64,000 nt of DNA from DASXMT01 sp035552655 (GTDB taxonomy: Bacteria > Actinomycetota > Acidimicrobiia > Acidimicrobiales > RAAP-2). Under the pieces are notes generated by a model. That model was given only the letters and a program-made list of their open reading frames with translations. It searched no databases and was not told the DNA's origin. The translations under genes were made by a program, and so were the position numbers. This document shows positions 25,056-33,457 of this stretch, in pieces. Numbering within the stretch: position 1 is the first letter of the stretch; each line of letters starts with the position of its first letter. The stretch covers positions 1 to 64,000 of the forward strand of contig DASZLD010000088.1 of assembly GCA_035552655.1 (NCBI GenBank), in the 5' to 3' direction.

Positions 25056-26207
25056 TCAGCCCGTGGAGCTTGAGCCGGACCCGCTCGACTTCGTGCCCGA
25101 CTTGGTCCCGCTGCTCAGCGCCGCGGCCAGGAGGTCTATGGGCTTGGGACCGGGCGGCGGCACGATGCGAGCCACCGTCCAGGTGCCGTAGCGAGGATCG
25201 ACCGAGATGGCGGAGTGCCGGGCGAACCGCTTGACCTGGTTGGCCACCCGGGTCTGGTTGGCATTTGATCGGAGGAGGTCCTGTCGGATGGTGGGTGTGG
25301 CGTCGGCCAGGGACTGGGTCACCTCACCGGTCACCTCGAAGATGACCCAGGCACCCGTGGATGACTCTTGCACCGGCCCCACCAGTGCGCCCACGGTGAG
25401 CGAGGGGACCTGCAGCTCTTGCTCCACCGAGGCCACGGTGAAGTTGCACCCCAGCGCGCCCCCGTTGGGCGCCGAATTCTGATCGAGGGAGTTGGCCTTG
25501 GCCACCGACGCGAACGACGCCCCGCCGTTGATCTGCGCCACCAACGCGTTGGCATGAGCCTGGGAGTCGGACTCGATGGCGCTGACGCAGGCCCCCGTGA
25601 ACTGGGTCGGGTTCTTCACGTAGTAGGCGAAGATGTCGGCCGCGGTGATGTTGTCGCCGAGAGCCAGCAACCGGTCCTCGATGGCCTGCGACTGGATCTG
25701 GGCGCTGCGCAGCGACGCCGGCAGGCCGGCCAGCACCTGGGCGCCGGTCACCGGCTGCCCGTTCTGAAGCTGACAGAACGACTGCTGGCCCACCGCATTG
25801 GCCTGGGACAGCTGGGTCGAAATGGATCCGTCCAGGAACGACTCCACTTCCGACTTGGCTGTGGCCACCTGGGCCGGCGTCACCTGCACGTCGTGGGCCG
25901 CCGCGTACTGCTCGTAGAGGATGTTGCTCACCCCCTGATGCAAAATGCCGTCCACGAAGTTCATGTCATAGGTGCCGCTGCCCCCCTGGCCCTGGACCTG
26001 CACGGCACTGCCCGCCGACTCGATGGTCAACAGACAGGCGCCGGCCTGGGTCGTCTCGTAGGCGTGCAGCTGGTCGTTCAGTGTTCCCGTGGCGATGGTG
26101 GCGCCGTTGACCGAGGCAGCCGGCGGCGTCGCATCGCACGCCGAGGCCAGGCCGCCGGCGACAACCAGCAGCACCACGACGGAGAGGAGAGAGACGAGCC
26201 GCTTCAC
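25056..26207 (-). CDS. SurA/PrsA-type peptidyl-prolyl isomerase lipoprotein
   Basis: 383 residues from GTG 26207. The N-terminus KRLVSLLSVVVLLVVAGGLA with Cys24 (LASAC) is a likely lipobox, so the protein is membrane-anchored outside the cell. A SurA_N-like region follows. A parvulin-like region (about 245-330) reads ALVAQINGGASFASVAKAN, LDQNSAPNGGALGCNF and GAWVIFEVTGE. The C-terminus is Lys/Ser/Gly-rich. It should help fold secreted proteins. It lies between mfd and mazG with 12-15 bp gaps, a usual actinobacterial arrangement. Confidence 0.85.
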   Translation of the reverse strand: MKRLVSLLSVVVLLVVAGGLASACDATPPAASVNGATIATGTLNDQLHAYETTQAGACLLTIESAGSAVQVQGQGGSGTYDMNFVDGILHQGVSNILYEQYAAAHDVQVTPAQVATAKSEVESFLDGSISTQLSQANAVGQQSFCQLQNGQPVTGAQVLAGLPASLRSAQIQSQAIEDRLLALGDNITAADIFAYYVKNPTQFTGACVSAIESDSQAHANALVAQINGGASFASVAKANSLDQNSAPNGGALGCNFTVASVEQELQVPSLTVGALVGPVQESSTGAWVIFEVTGEVTQSLADATPTIRQDLLRSNANQTRVANQVKRFARHSAISVDPRYGTWTVARIVPPPGPKPIDLLAAALSSGTKSGTKSSGSGSSSTG

Positions 26208-26218
26208 GGGGGGCGATG

Positions 26219-29200
26219 CTACCGGTTGGTGCTGGGAGCAGGGGAATCGCCCGGCGCCGTCACCTTTGTCTCGGCCGCCGGTGGGATGAGCGACCGCAAC
26301 AGTTCCACCAGGACCGGCGCGTAGCGCCGCTCGGGGCCGTCGGCCACCACGGGAACGAGCAGACGATGGAGGTCCTGGTGCCAACTGCCGCCGGGAGCCA
26401 GGCGCCGGAGCCGGATCTCGGCCGAGGCGGGAAGCGACACCGGGGACAGCTTGGCCGTGGCCCGGCCGCCGCCGACGCCCATTCCCGACCCCGGGCGCGG
26501 CGCGGTCACGGCCACGTCGGTGATGCCCAGCCGGATGCACTCGACCCGCAGGAGGGCCACGTCGAGCAGGGCCACGGCCGCGGGTGGGAGCGGTCCGAAC
26601 CGGTCCTCCCACTCGGTGCGCACGTCGTCGACCTCGGCCACGGTGCGCACCCCGGTGAGGCGCCGGTAGGCCTCGAGGCGAACGTCCTCGGCCTCGACGT
26701 AGGTGGGGGGAAGGTGGGCGGCGTCGGGCAGGTCGATGGACAGGTCCACGGCCACCGGGCGGGCCTCGCCTTTCAACTCGGCCACGGCCTCGGACACCAT
26801 TTGGACGTACAGGTCGTACCCGACGGCGGCGATGTGGCCGGACTGGTCCCGGCCCAACAGGTTGCCCGCCCCGCGGATCTGCAGGTCTCGTAAGGCGATC
26901 TTGAATCCCGATCCCAGCTCGGTGTGGTCGCCGATGGTCCGGAGACGCTCGTAGGCCTGCTCGGTCAGCACCCGGTCGGCTGGATGGAAGAGGTAGGCGT
27001 ACGCCCGTTGGCCGGCCCGGCCCACCCGGCCCCGCAACTGGTGGAGCTGGCCCAGGCCCAAGAGGTCGGCCCGGTCCACCACCAAGGTGTTGACGCTGGG
27101 CATGTCGATGCCCGACTCAATGATGGTGGTGCACACCAGGACGTCGTGCTTTCCCTCCCAGAACTCCATAACCACCTGCTCGAGGGTGCCCTCGTCCATC
27201 TGCCCGTGGGCCACGGCCACCCGCGCCTCGGGGGCCAACCGGCGAACCTGTTCGGCCACAGCGTCGATGCTCTGGACCCGGTTGTGGACGTAGAAGACCT
27301 GACCCTCCCGGAGCAGCTCCCGCCGGATGGCCTCGGAAGCGGCGGCCGACTCGAACTCGCCGACATGGGTGAGTATCGGTCGCCGGGCCGCCGGAGGCGT
27401 GTTCACCATGGACAGGTCCCGGATGCCGGTCAGGGCCATCTCCAGGGTTCGCGGGATGGGGCTGGCCGTGAGGGTGAGCACGTCCACCCGGTCGGACATG
27501 GCCTTGATCGTCTCCTTGTGCGATACCCCGAAACGCTGCTCCTCGTCCACCACCAACAGGCCGAGCTTCTTGAAGACGATGTCTGCGGCCAACAGGCGGT
27601 GGGTGCCGATGACCACGTCCACCGACCCGTCGGCCAGGCCGTCGACCACCTTCTTGGCCTGGGCATTGGTCAGGAACCGGCTGAGCATCTCCACCCGCAC
27701 CGGGAACGGTGCGTACCGCTCGGTGAAGGTCTGGAAGTGCTGGCTGGCCAGCAGCGTGGTGGGCACCAGGACCGCGGCCTGGGTCCCCTCCTGGACCGCT
27801 TTGAACACGGCGCGGATGGCCACCTCCGTCTTGCCGAACCCCACGTCGCCACAGACCAGTCGGTCCATGGGCAGCGGTCGCTCCATGTCCGCCTTCACGT
27901 CCTCGATGGCCCGGAGCTGATCGGACGTCTCCACGAAGGGGAACGACGACTCCAGCTCGGCTTGCCACGGCGTGTCCGGTCCGAAGGCTCGCCCCTCGAC
28001 CTCGAGGCGCCGTCGGTACAGAGCGACCAGCTCCTCGGCGATCTCGTGGACCGCCGCCCTGGCCTTGGACCGGGCCCGTTGCCATTCCGAGCCGCCCAGC
28101 CGGTTGACCGTGGGCGAGTCGCCGCCGGCATAGGGCGTGAGCAGCTCGATCTGGTCGGTGGGTAGGTAGAGCTTGTCGCCGCCCCGGTACTCGAGCAACA
28201 GGTAGTCGCGGGTGGAGCCGCCCATGGTCCGGGTGACCATTCCGCCGTAGCGGGCCACACCGTGTTGGCGGTGGACCACGTAATTGCCCGGGGCCAGGTC
28301 GTCGAAGAACCCGTCGACCGGCCGGGCCCGGGTCCGGGCCTGGCGGTGGGGGCGGTGGCGCCCGGTGACGTCCGACTCGGCCAGCACCGCCACCTTGGAG
28401 CCGGGGACGATGAACCCCCGGTCGACCGAGGTCACCACGATCTGCGCTCCGGGCCTCGGAGGCGGTTGATCAGCTCCGGGCCTCGGAGGCGGTTGCTCTC
28501 CGGACCTCGGAAGTGGTTCTTCCGCTCCCCCGCCGCCGGTCTCACCGTCGAGGATGGGGACGACCACGCCCTCCTCGGCCAGGATGGTGGCCAACCGATC
28601 GGCGCCGGTGCGGCTGCCGGCACACAAGGCGACGGTGAACCCTCCGTCCACCAGACCCTGGACCTGACCGGCCAGCTTGGACCCGTCGCCCAGGATCGGC
28701 TCCCATCCCCGGCTCTCGATGGCCGGCACCTGGGGCCCTTCGGCCGTGGGGACCAGCGAGAGCATGGCGGCGTCGCTCTTGGCCAGCAGGCGGTCGAAGG
28801 GCACATGGAGCCGGGGGGCGCCGGCGCCGGCCTCCAGCCCCCAGGTCCCGGCCAGGGCGTCGGCCAGGGCGGATTCCTCGTCGGCCAGCTCCTCGGCCCG
28901 CTGCCGGACCCGCCGGGGCTCGACCACGATGACCACGGCGGTGGAAGGAAGCAGGTCGGTGATGATCTCCTCGGACGGGGACAGCCACGGCAGCCACGAC
29001 TCCATGCCGTCGAACAGGGCGCCGTCGGACAGCTGCTCCCACTGATGGCGGCCCCAGGGGGCCGTGCCCACCAGGGTGGCGGCCAGGCGGCGCACGTCCT
29101 TGTCAGGCACCAGCTCCCGACAGCCGAAGAGCGATACCGAGTCCACGGCGGCGGTGGACCGCTGATCGGCCACATCGAAGTGGGTCAGCCGATCCACCTC

Positions 29201-29794
29201 GTCCCCCCACAGATCGATCCGGACGGGCTCGTCGTCGGTCGAGGGGAAGACATCGACGATGCCGCCCCGGACGGCCAGCTCGCCGCGGTGCTCCACCAGC
29301 GACTCGCGCCGGTAGCCCATGCCCACCAGCCGGGCCACGAGATCGTCGACCACCAGCGAGTCGCCCTTGGCGATGGTGACGGGGCGGGCGGCGTGGCGCC
29401 ACGGGCCCAGCTGCTGGAGGACGGCCTTGATCGGGGCCACCACCACACCCGGCGACCGGTCGTCGGGCTCGCCGGCCAGTTGCCACAGCAGCTGGAGCCG
29501 GCGACCCATGGTCGAGACCTCGGGGCTCACCCGTTCGAAGGGCAACGTCTCCCAGGCCGGGAACACCCGCACGCCTTCTGGTGAGAACACATCGAGGTCA
29601 TGGGCCAGCTGTTCGGCGGCTGTGCCCGTCGGGGTGATGACCAGCACCGGTCGACGGGCGCTGAGTCGGATGACACCGGCCAACGCGAAGGCCTGAGCCG
29701 GGGTGGACACGGCCAGGGTGGCACCGGACGCGCCGATCACCCGCGCCATGGCGGGTTCGTTGCGGAGAAGGGCCGGGAGCGAGCGGAGGCTCAC
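26219..29794 (-). CDS. mfd: Transcription-repair coupling factor
   Basis: 1191 residues from GTG 29794, full length. The UvrB-homology N-terminus, the RNA-polymerase-binding domain (PGNYVVHRQHGVARYGG), the DNA translocase (Walker A GDVGFGKTEVAIRAVFK, DEEQ box VDEEQRFGVSHKE, and QLRGRVGRAGQRAYAYLF) and the C-terminal TRCF domain are present. It removes RNA polymerase stalled at DNA lesions and recruits UvrA. Before the RNA-polymerase-interaction region there is a Pro-rich insertion with a 9-residue repeat, unlike standard Mfd. Confidence 0.96.
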   Translation of the reverse strand: MSLRSLPALLRNEPAMARVIGASGATLAVSTPAQAFALAGVIRLSARRPVLVITPTGTAAEQLAHDLDVFSPEGVRVFPAWETLPFERVSPEVSTMGRRLQLLWQLAGEPDDRSPGVVVAPIKAVLQQLGPWRHAARPVTIAKGDSLVVDDLVARLVGMGYRRESLVEHRGELAVRGGIVDVFPSTDDEPVRIDLWGDEVDRLTHFDVADQRSTAAVDSVSLFGCRELVPDKDVRRLAATLVGTAPWGRHQWEQLSDGALFDGMESWLPWLSPSEEIITDLLPSTAVVIVVEPRRVRQRAEELADEESALADALAGTWGLEAGAGAPRLHVPFDRLLAKSDAAMLSLVPTAEGPQVPAIESRGWEPILGDGSKLAGQVQGLVDGGFTVALCAGSRTGADRLATILAEEGVVVPILDGETGGGGAEEPLPRSGEQPPPRPGADQPPPRPGAQIVVTSVDRGFIVPGSKVAVLAESDVTGRHRPHRQARTRARPVDGFFDDLAPGNYVVHRQHGVARYGGMVTRTMGGSTRDYLLLEYRGGDKLYLPTDQIELLTPYAGGDSPTVNRLGGSEWQRARSKARAAVHEIAEELVALYRRRLEVEGRAFGPDTPWQAELESSFPFVETSDQLRAIEDVKADMERPLPMDRLVCGDVGFGKTEVAIRAVFKAVQEGTQAAVLVPTTLLASQHFQTFTERYAPFPVRVEMLSRFLTNAQAKKVVDGLADGSVDVVIGTHRLLAADIVFKKLGLLVVDEEQRFGVSHKETIKAMSDRVDVLTLTASPIPRTLEMALTGIRDLSMVNTPPAARRPILTHVGEFESAAASEAIRRELLREGQVFYVHNRVQSIDAVAEQVRRLAPEARVAVAHGQMDEGTLEQVVMEFWEGKHDVLVCTTIIESGIDMPSVNTLVVDRADLLGLGQLHQLRGRVGRAGQRAYAYLFHPADRVLTEQAYERLRTIGDHTELGSGFKIALRDLQIRGAGNLLGRDQSGHIAAVGYDLYVQMVSEAVAELKGEARPVAVDLSIDLPDAAHLPPTYVEAEDVRLEAYRRLTGVRTVAEVDDVRTEWEDRFGPLPPAAVALLDVALLRVECIRLGITDVAVTAPRPGSGMGVGGGRATAKLSPVSLPASAEIRLRRLAPGGSWHQDLHRLLVPVVADGPERRYAPVLVELLRSLIPPAAETKVTAPGDSPAPSTNR
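28446..28526. repeat. 27-bp imperfect tandem repeat in mfd
   Basis: Two near-identical 27-bp units (28446-28472 and 28473-28499) and a diverged third (28500-28526) encode a Pro/Arg/Gly-rich 9-residue repeat (PPPRPGADQ-like) inside Mfd, just before the VVTSVDRGF segment. The insertion keeps the frame. Confidence 0.8.
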
Positions 29795-29833
29795 CCGCTC
29801 AGGGTACCGGGACGGTGGGACAGGGCCGCTCGG

Positions 29834-30412
29834 TCACGCGAGGGTATTGAACCGGTTCATGGCCGCCTCCATGCCCTCACTGACGATGGCCTCCACCGCG
29901 TCGGCGGCCACGGCCACGGCCACCTCCAGGCCCTCCCGCTCCGCCTTGCCCGGGCGCTTCAACACATAGTCGGCGCCGGGCTGGCGTCCGGGGGGCTTCC
30001 CGATCCCGATCCGCACCCGCAGGAAGCCGGGGTCGTGCACGTGGTTGGTGATCGACTTCAGGCCGTTGTGGCCGGCGTTTCCCCCGCCCACCTTCAGCTT
30101 CACCCGGCCCGAGGGGAGGTCGAGCTCGTCGTGTACCACCACCAGGCCGGCCAGGCCCTGGTTGTCGCTCAAGCCGGCCCGCCGGACCAGGGGGGCGACG
30201 GCCACGCCGGATTCGTTCATGTACACCGTGGGGACGGCCAACATGACCCGATGCCCGGCGATGTGGACGGTGGCGGCACCGGCGTGGAGGCCCTTTTCGT
30301 TCTTCAAGCGACCGCCGTGGCGATCGGCCAACAACGACACCGCGTCGGCACCCACGTTGTGCCGGGTTCCGTCGAACTCGGCCCCGGGGTTGCCCAGCCC
30401 CACCACCAGCAA
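29834..30412 (-). CDS. pth: Peptidyl-tRNA hydrolase
   Basis: 192 residues from TTG 30412; no better start is in frame after the rplY stop. LVVGLGNPGAEFDGTRHNVG carries catalytic His, and YMNESG, VVVHDELDLPSG and GGGNAGHNGLKS are the family motifs. It frees tRNA from stalled peptidyl-tRNA. It sits between rplY and mfd as in many actinobacteria, with short gaps. Confidence 0.93.
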   Translation of the reverse strand: MLVVGLGNPGAEFDGTRHNVGADAVSLLADRHGGRLKNEKGLHAGAATVHIAGHRVMLAVPTVYMNESGVAVAPLVRRAGLSDNQGLAGLVVVHDELDLPSGRVKLKVGGGNAGHNGLKSITNHVHDPGFLRVRIGIGKPPGRQPGADYVLKRPGKAEREGLEVAVAVAADAVEAIVSEGMEAAMNRFNTLA

Positions 30413-30447
30413 GTCGGCCGGCGAACCGGTCCGGGAGCGGAAGAGGC

Positions 30448-31116
30448 TCAGCCTTCGCCCTCGCTGGTGGCCTCGGCTGCCTCGGCACCCTCTTCGCCCT
30501 CGACGCCCTCTTCGCCCTCGACGGCTTCGCCCTCGAAGCCCTCTTCGCCGGTGGTGGCCACCCGTGGCGGCTGGCCGACGACGACCGAGACATCGTCGTC
30601 GATGTCGGCGGTGACCCCGTCAGGCAGGGTGATGTCCGACACCTTCAACGAGGCGCCGATGATCAGGTCGGAGATGTCGATCTCGAGCGACGAGGGGATG
30701 GCCGTGGGGACGGCCCGGATGGGCAGGGTGAAGAGCTGCTGGTCGACCACACCGTCGCCGTGGTGGACCTCGATGGCCTCACCGATCAGGTTGATGGTGA
30801 CCTCGGCCGCGATGACCTCGTCCCGGCGAACGATCAGGAAGTCGATGTGGGTCACCGTGCCCTTGACCGGATGCCGCTGGATGTCACGGGCCAGGGTGAG
30901 GTAGCTGGTGCCGGCGACATCGAGGGTGAGCAACGTGTTCAGGCTGGCCTCGCCCGACATCGCCGTCCGGAACTCCCTGGCCACCACGGACACAGGCACC
31001 GGGTCGGTACCGTGGCCGTACACCACTCCGGGGATCTTTCCCTCGTTCCGCAAACGGCGCGTCGAGCTGGTGCCGATGGTTCGGCCGGGCTCGGCGACAA
31101 GCGTGGTATCGGGCAT
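30448..31116 (-). CDS. rplY: 50S ribosomal protein L25/general stress protein Ctc
   Basis: 222 residues from ATG 31116, with GAGGAG about 7 bases upstream. The L25 5S-rRNA-binding domain (RLRNEGKIPGVVYGHG, ARDIQRHPVKGTVTHIDF) is followed by the TL5/Ctc C-terminal domain (LPIRAVPTAIPSSLEIDISD). A long acidic Glu/Gly tail (about 30 residues) ends the protein. Ctc-type L25 binds 5S rRNA and is linked to stress. It precedes pth. Confidence 0.95.
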   Translation of the reverse strand: MPDTTLVAEPGRTIGTSSTRRLRNEGKIPGVVYGHGTDPVPVSVVAREFRTAMSGEASLNTLLTLDVAGTSYLTLARDIQRHPVKGTVTHIDFLIVRRDEVIAAEVTINLIGEAIEVHHGDGVVDQQLFTLPIRAVPTAIPSSLEIDISDLIIGASLKVSDITLPDGVTADIDDDVSVVVGQPPRVATTGEEGFEGEAVEGEEGVEGEEGAEAAEATSEGEG

Positions 31117-31297
31117 ACGGGGACTCCTCAGGTGATGCTGACAGGGGCGCAGCGCCACCGGTCGCCGACCGGCAGGTCGGGGGACGGCCGCTGCTGACGG
31201 GCCTACAGCATAGACAGGACCAGGGGCGTCAGGCGACCCGGGTGCCCAGCGCCCTGCCTGGGGACCCAGCCCGGGCACCCAGCCGAGGGCCGGTCCC

Positions 31298-32269
31298 TCA
31301 GACCAGGTTGTCCCCGCCGAAGATCTCCGAGACCGAGGTGTCCTCGAACACGGCATCGATGGCATCGGAGATCAGCTTGGCCACCGACAGCACCTCGAGC
31401 TTGTCGAATTGCCTCTCGGGCGGGATGGGCAAGGTGTTGGTCACCACCACCTTGGTCAGGGCCGAGTTCTTCAACCGGTCCACGGCCGGATCGGACAGCA
31501 CGGGGTGGGTGGCCATGGCCCACACCTCGGTGGCCCCCCGCTCGGCCAACAGGTTGGCCGCGGCCACGATGGTCCCCGCGGTGTCGATCATGTCGTCGAT
31601 GAGCACGCAGGTCCGGCCCTCCACGTCGCCCACCACGTGGAGGGCTTCCACCGTGTTGGCCTTCACGTGGGACCGGCGCTTGTGCACCATGGCCAGGTCG
31701 GCCCCCAGGATCTGCCCGAAGCGGTCGGCCACCCGCACCCGGCCGGCGTCGGGGGCCACCACCACCAGGTCTTTGATGGCCTGATCCCGGAGGTAATCGA
31801 CCAGCACCGGGGCGGCGGTGAGGTGGTCGAAGGGCACGTCGAAGAAGCCCTGGATCTGACCCGAGTGCAGGTCGACGCTGACCACCCGGTCGGCCCCGGC
31901 CACCGACAGCATGTCGGCCACCAACTTGGCCGTGATCGGCTCGCGGCCGGTGGCCTTGCGGTCCTGGCGCGAGTACCCGTAGTAGGGGCACACCGCGGTG
32001 ATGCGCTTGGCCGAGGCCCGCTTGGCCGCGTCGATCATGATCAGGTGCTCCATCAACGAGTCGTTGACCGGACCGCAGTGGGTCTGCACGATGAACACGT
32101 CGCTGCCCCGGATCGATGCCCCGTAGCGACAGTGGATCTCGCCGTTGGCGAATTCCCGAAGGTTGGCTTCGCCCAGTTCCACCCCCAACTGGCCGGCTAT
32201 GTCGCGGGCCAGCTCGGGATGCGAGCGACCCGAGACCAACTCCAGGCGTCGCTGGGGCGTGAACTCCAT
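31298..32269 (-). CDS. prs: Ribose-phosphate pyrophosphokinase
   Basis: 323 residues from ATG 32269. LELVSGRSHPELARDIAGQL, ASIRGSDVFIVQTHCGPVND, PYYGYSRQDRK, the flexible KRRSHVK loop and the PRPP motif VLIDDMIDTAGT are all present. It makes PRPP from ribose-5-phosphate and ATP for nucleotide, His and Trp synthesis. It starts 10 bp after the glmU-like gene, as in many actinobacteria where glmU-prs are co-transcribed. Confidence 0.97.
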   Translation of the reverse strand: MEFTPQRRLELVSGRSHPELARDIAGQLGVELGEANLREFANGEIHCRYGASIRGSDVFIVQTHCGPVNDSLMEHLIMIDAAKRASAKRITAVCPYYGYSRQDRKATGREPITAKLVADMLSVAGADRVVSVDLHSGQIQGFFDVPFDHLTAAPVLVDYLRDQAIKDLVVVAPDAGRVRVADRFGQILGADLAMVHKRRSHVKANTVEALHVVGDVEGRTCVLIDDMIDTAGTIVAAANLLAERGATEVWAMATHPVLSDPAVDRLKNSALTKVVVTNTLPIPPERQFDKLEVLSVAKLISDAIDAVFEDTSVSEIFGGDNLV

Positions 32270-32279
32270 GGGCCTGACG

Positions 32280-33368
32280 CTACCGCGCCTCGGACACCGG
32301 CCCCACTGTTCCCCCTCGGGGTACGACCTCGCCTTCGCCCAGCACGGCGAAGGGACCGACCCGGGCCTCACTGCCCACCTCGGCCCGCCGGCTCACCGAG
32401 TTGGCGATGACCGCCCCTTCTCCCACCACGGTGTCGACCAGATGGCAGTTGGGCCCGATCTCGGCGTGCTGGGCCACCTGGCACTCGCCCTGGAGGATCA
32501 CCCCGGGCAGGAGGACAACGTCGGGCGACAGCTGCACGTCGGCGTCGATGTAGGTCCGTTCCGGGTCCCACATGGTCACGCCCCGGCGCATCCACCGCTC
32601 GTTGATCCGGTCGCGCAACTCGGCTTCGGCCACGGCCAGCTGGGCGCGATCGTTGACCCCGGCCACTTCCATGGTGTCGTCGACCACCACCGACACCACC
32701 CGGTGGCCGGCCTCGTAGAGGACCCCCACCACATCGGTGAGGTAGTACTCGCCCTGGGCGTTGGCCGGGCTGAGCCGCCGGAGGGACGGGGCCAGCACGC
32801 TGCGCCGGAAGCAGTAGATGGACGTGTTGACCTCGTTGACCGCCAGTTCTTCCTCGTCGGCGTCGGCGTGCTCCACCACGCGGGCCACCGCCTGGTCACG
32901 GCCGCGCACGATGCGTCCGTAGCCGGACGGATCCTCGATCACTGCGGTCAACAAGGTGGCGGCAGCGTCCGAGGCCCGATGGTGGCGGACCAGCGCAGCC
33001 AGCGTGGCCGGGCGCAGCAACGGGGTGTCGCCCGGGAGGACGACCACGTCGCCGTCGTCGTCGACCTCGTCGGGCAGGCCGGTCAGGGCCACCGACATGG
33101 CGTCCCCGGTCCCGTGCTGTTCGACCTGCTCGACGAATTCGATGTCCATGCCTGGAGGGGCGTGCTCCACCAGGGTCTTGGTCACCCACTCGGCACGATG
33201 ACCCACGACCACCACCACCCGGTCCACCTGCAGCTCGGCCAGAGCGTCGAGCACGTGGAGCACCATGGGGCGCCCGCACAGCCGGTGGAGGGGCTTGGGG
33301 CGAGAGGACCGCATCCGGGTTCCCTCCCCGGCGGCCAGGACCACAGCAGACAGTGGGCGGGATGTCAT
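32280..33368 (-). CDS. glmU: GlmU-like nucleotidyltransferase with truncated acetyltransferase domain
   Basis: 362 residues from ATG 33368. The pyrophosphorylase half is intact: SAVVLAAGEGTRMRSSRPK, QHGTGDAM, VLPGDTPLL, GYGRIVR, EVNTSIYCF and NAQGEYYLTDVV. The left-handed beta-helix that follows is short: it has a few hexapeptide turns (VQLSPDVVLLPGVILQGECQ) and stops at VGPFAVLGEGEVVP. Full GlmU is about 450-490 residues and carries its acetyltransferase His, Tyr, Asn and Lys later in the missing part. So it should make UDP-GlcNAc from GlcNAc-1-P and UTP, but cannot do the GlcN-1-P acetylation itself as read. It is divergent from the carboxylase operon. Confidence 0.9.
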   Translation of the reverse strand: MTSRPLSAVVLAAGEGTRMRSSRPKPLHRLCGRPMVLHVLDALAELQVDRVVVVVGHRAEWVTKTLVEHAPPGMDIEFVEQVEQHGTGDAMSVALTGLPDEVDDDGDVVVLPGDTPLLRPATLAALVRHHRASDAAATLLTAVIEDPSGYGRIVRGRDQAVARVVEHADADEEELAVNEVNTSIYCFRRSVLAPSLRRLSPANAQGEYYLTDVVGVLYEAGHRVVSVVVDDTMEVAGVNDRAQLAVAEAELRDRINERWMRRGVTMWDPERTYIDADVQLSPDVVLLPGVILQGECQVAQHAEIGPNCHLVDTVVGEGAVIANSVSRRAEVGSEARVGPFAVLGEGEVVPRGGTVGPVSEAR

Positions 33369-33418
33369 CGGTCCACGAAAGGCGAGCACAAGTTCATGCG
33401 CCTATTCTTCCCACGTCC

Positions 33419-33443
33419 GGACCGCACGTGCAGTGCACGGTCC
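33419..33443. promoter_or_regulatory. Interrupted palindrome in the divergent glmU/carboxylase region
   Basis: A perfect inverted repeat GTGCA-G-TGCAC (33428-33438) is flanked by GGACC (33419-33423) and GGTCC (33439-33443), with four unpaired bases on the left. It lies between the two divergent genes. TAGCAT (33447-33452), a possible -10 element, sits 5 bases before ATG 33458, which would give a leaderless or very short-leader mRNA. An operator for the carboxylase operon is inferred. Confidence 0.4.
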
Positions 33444-33457
33444 AGATAGCATCTACT

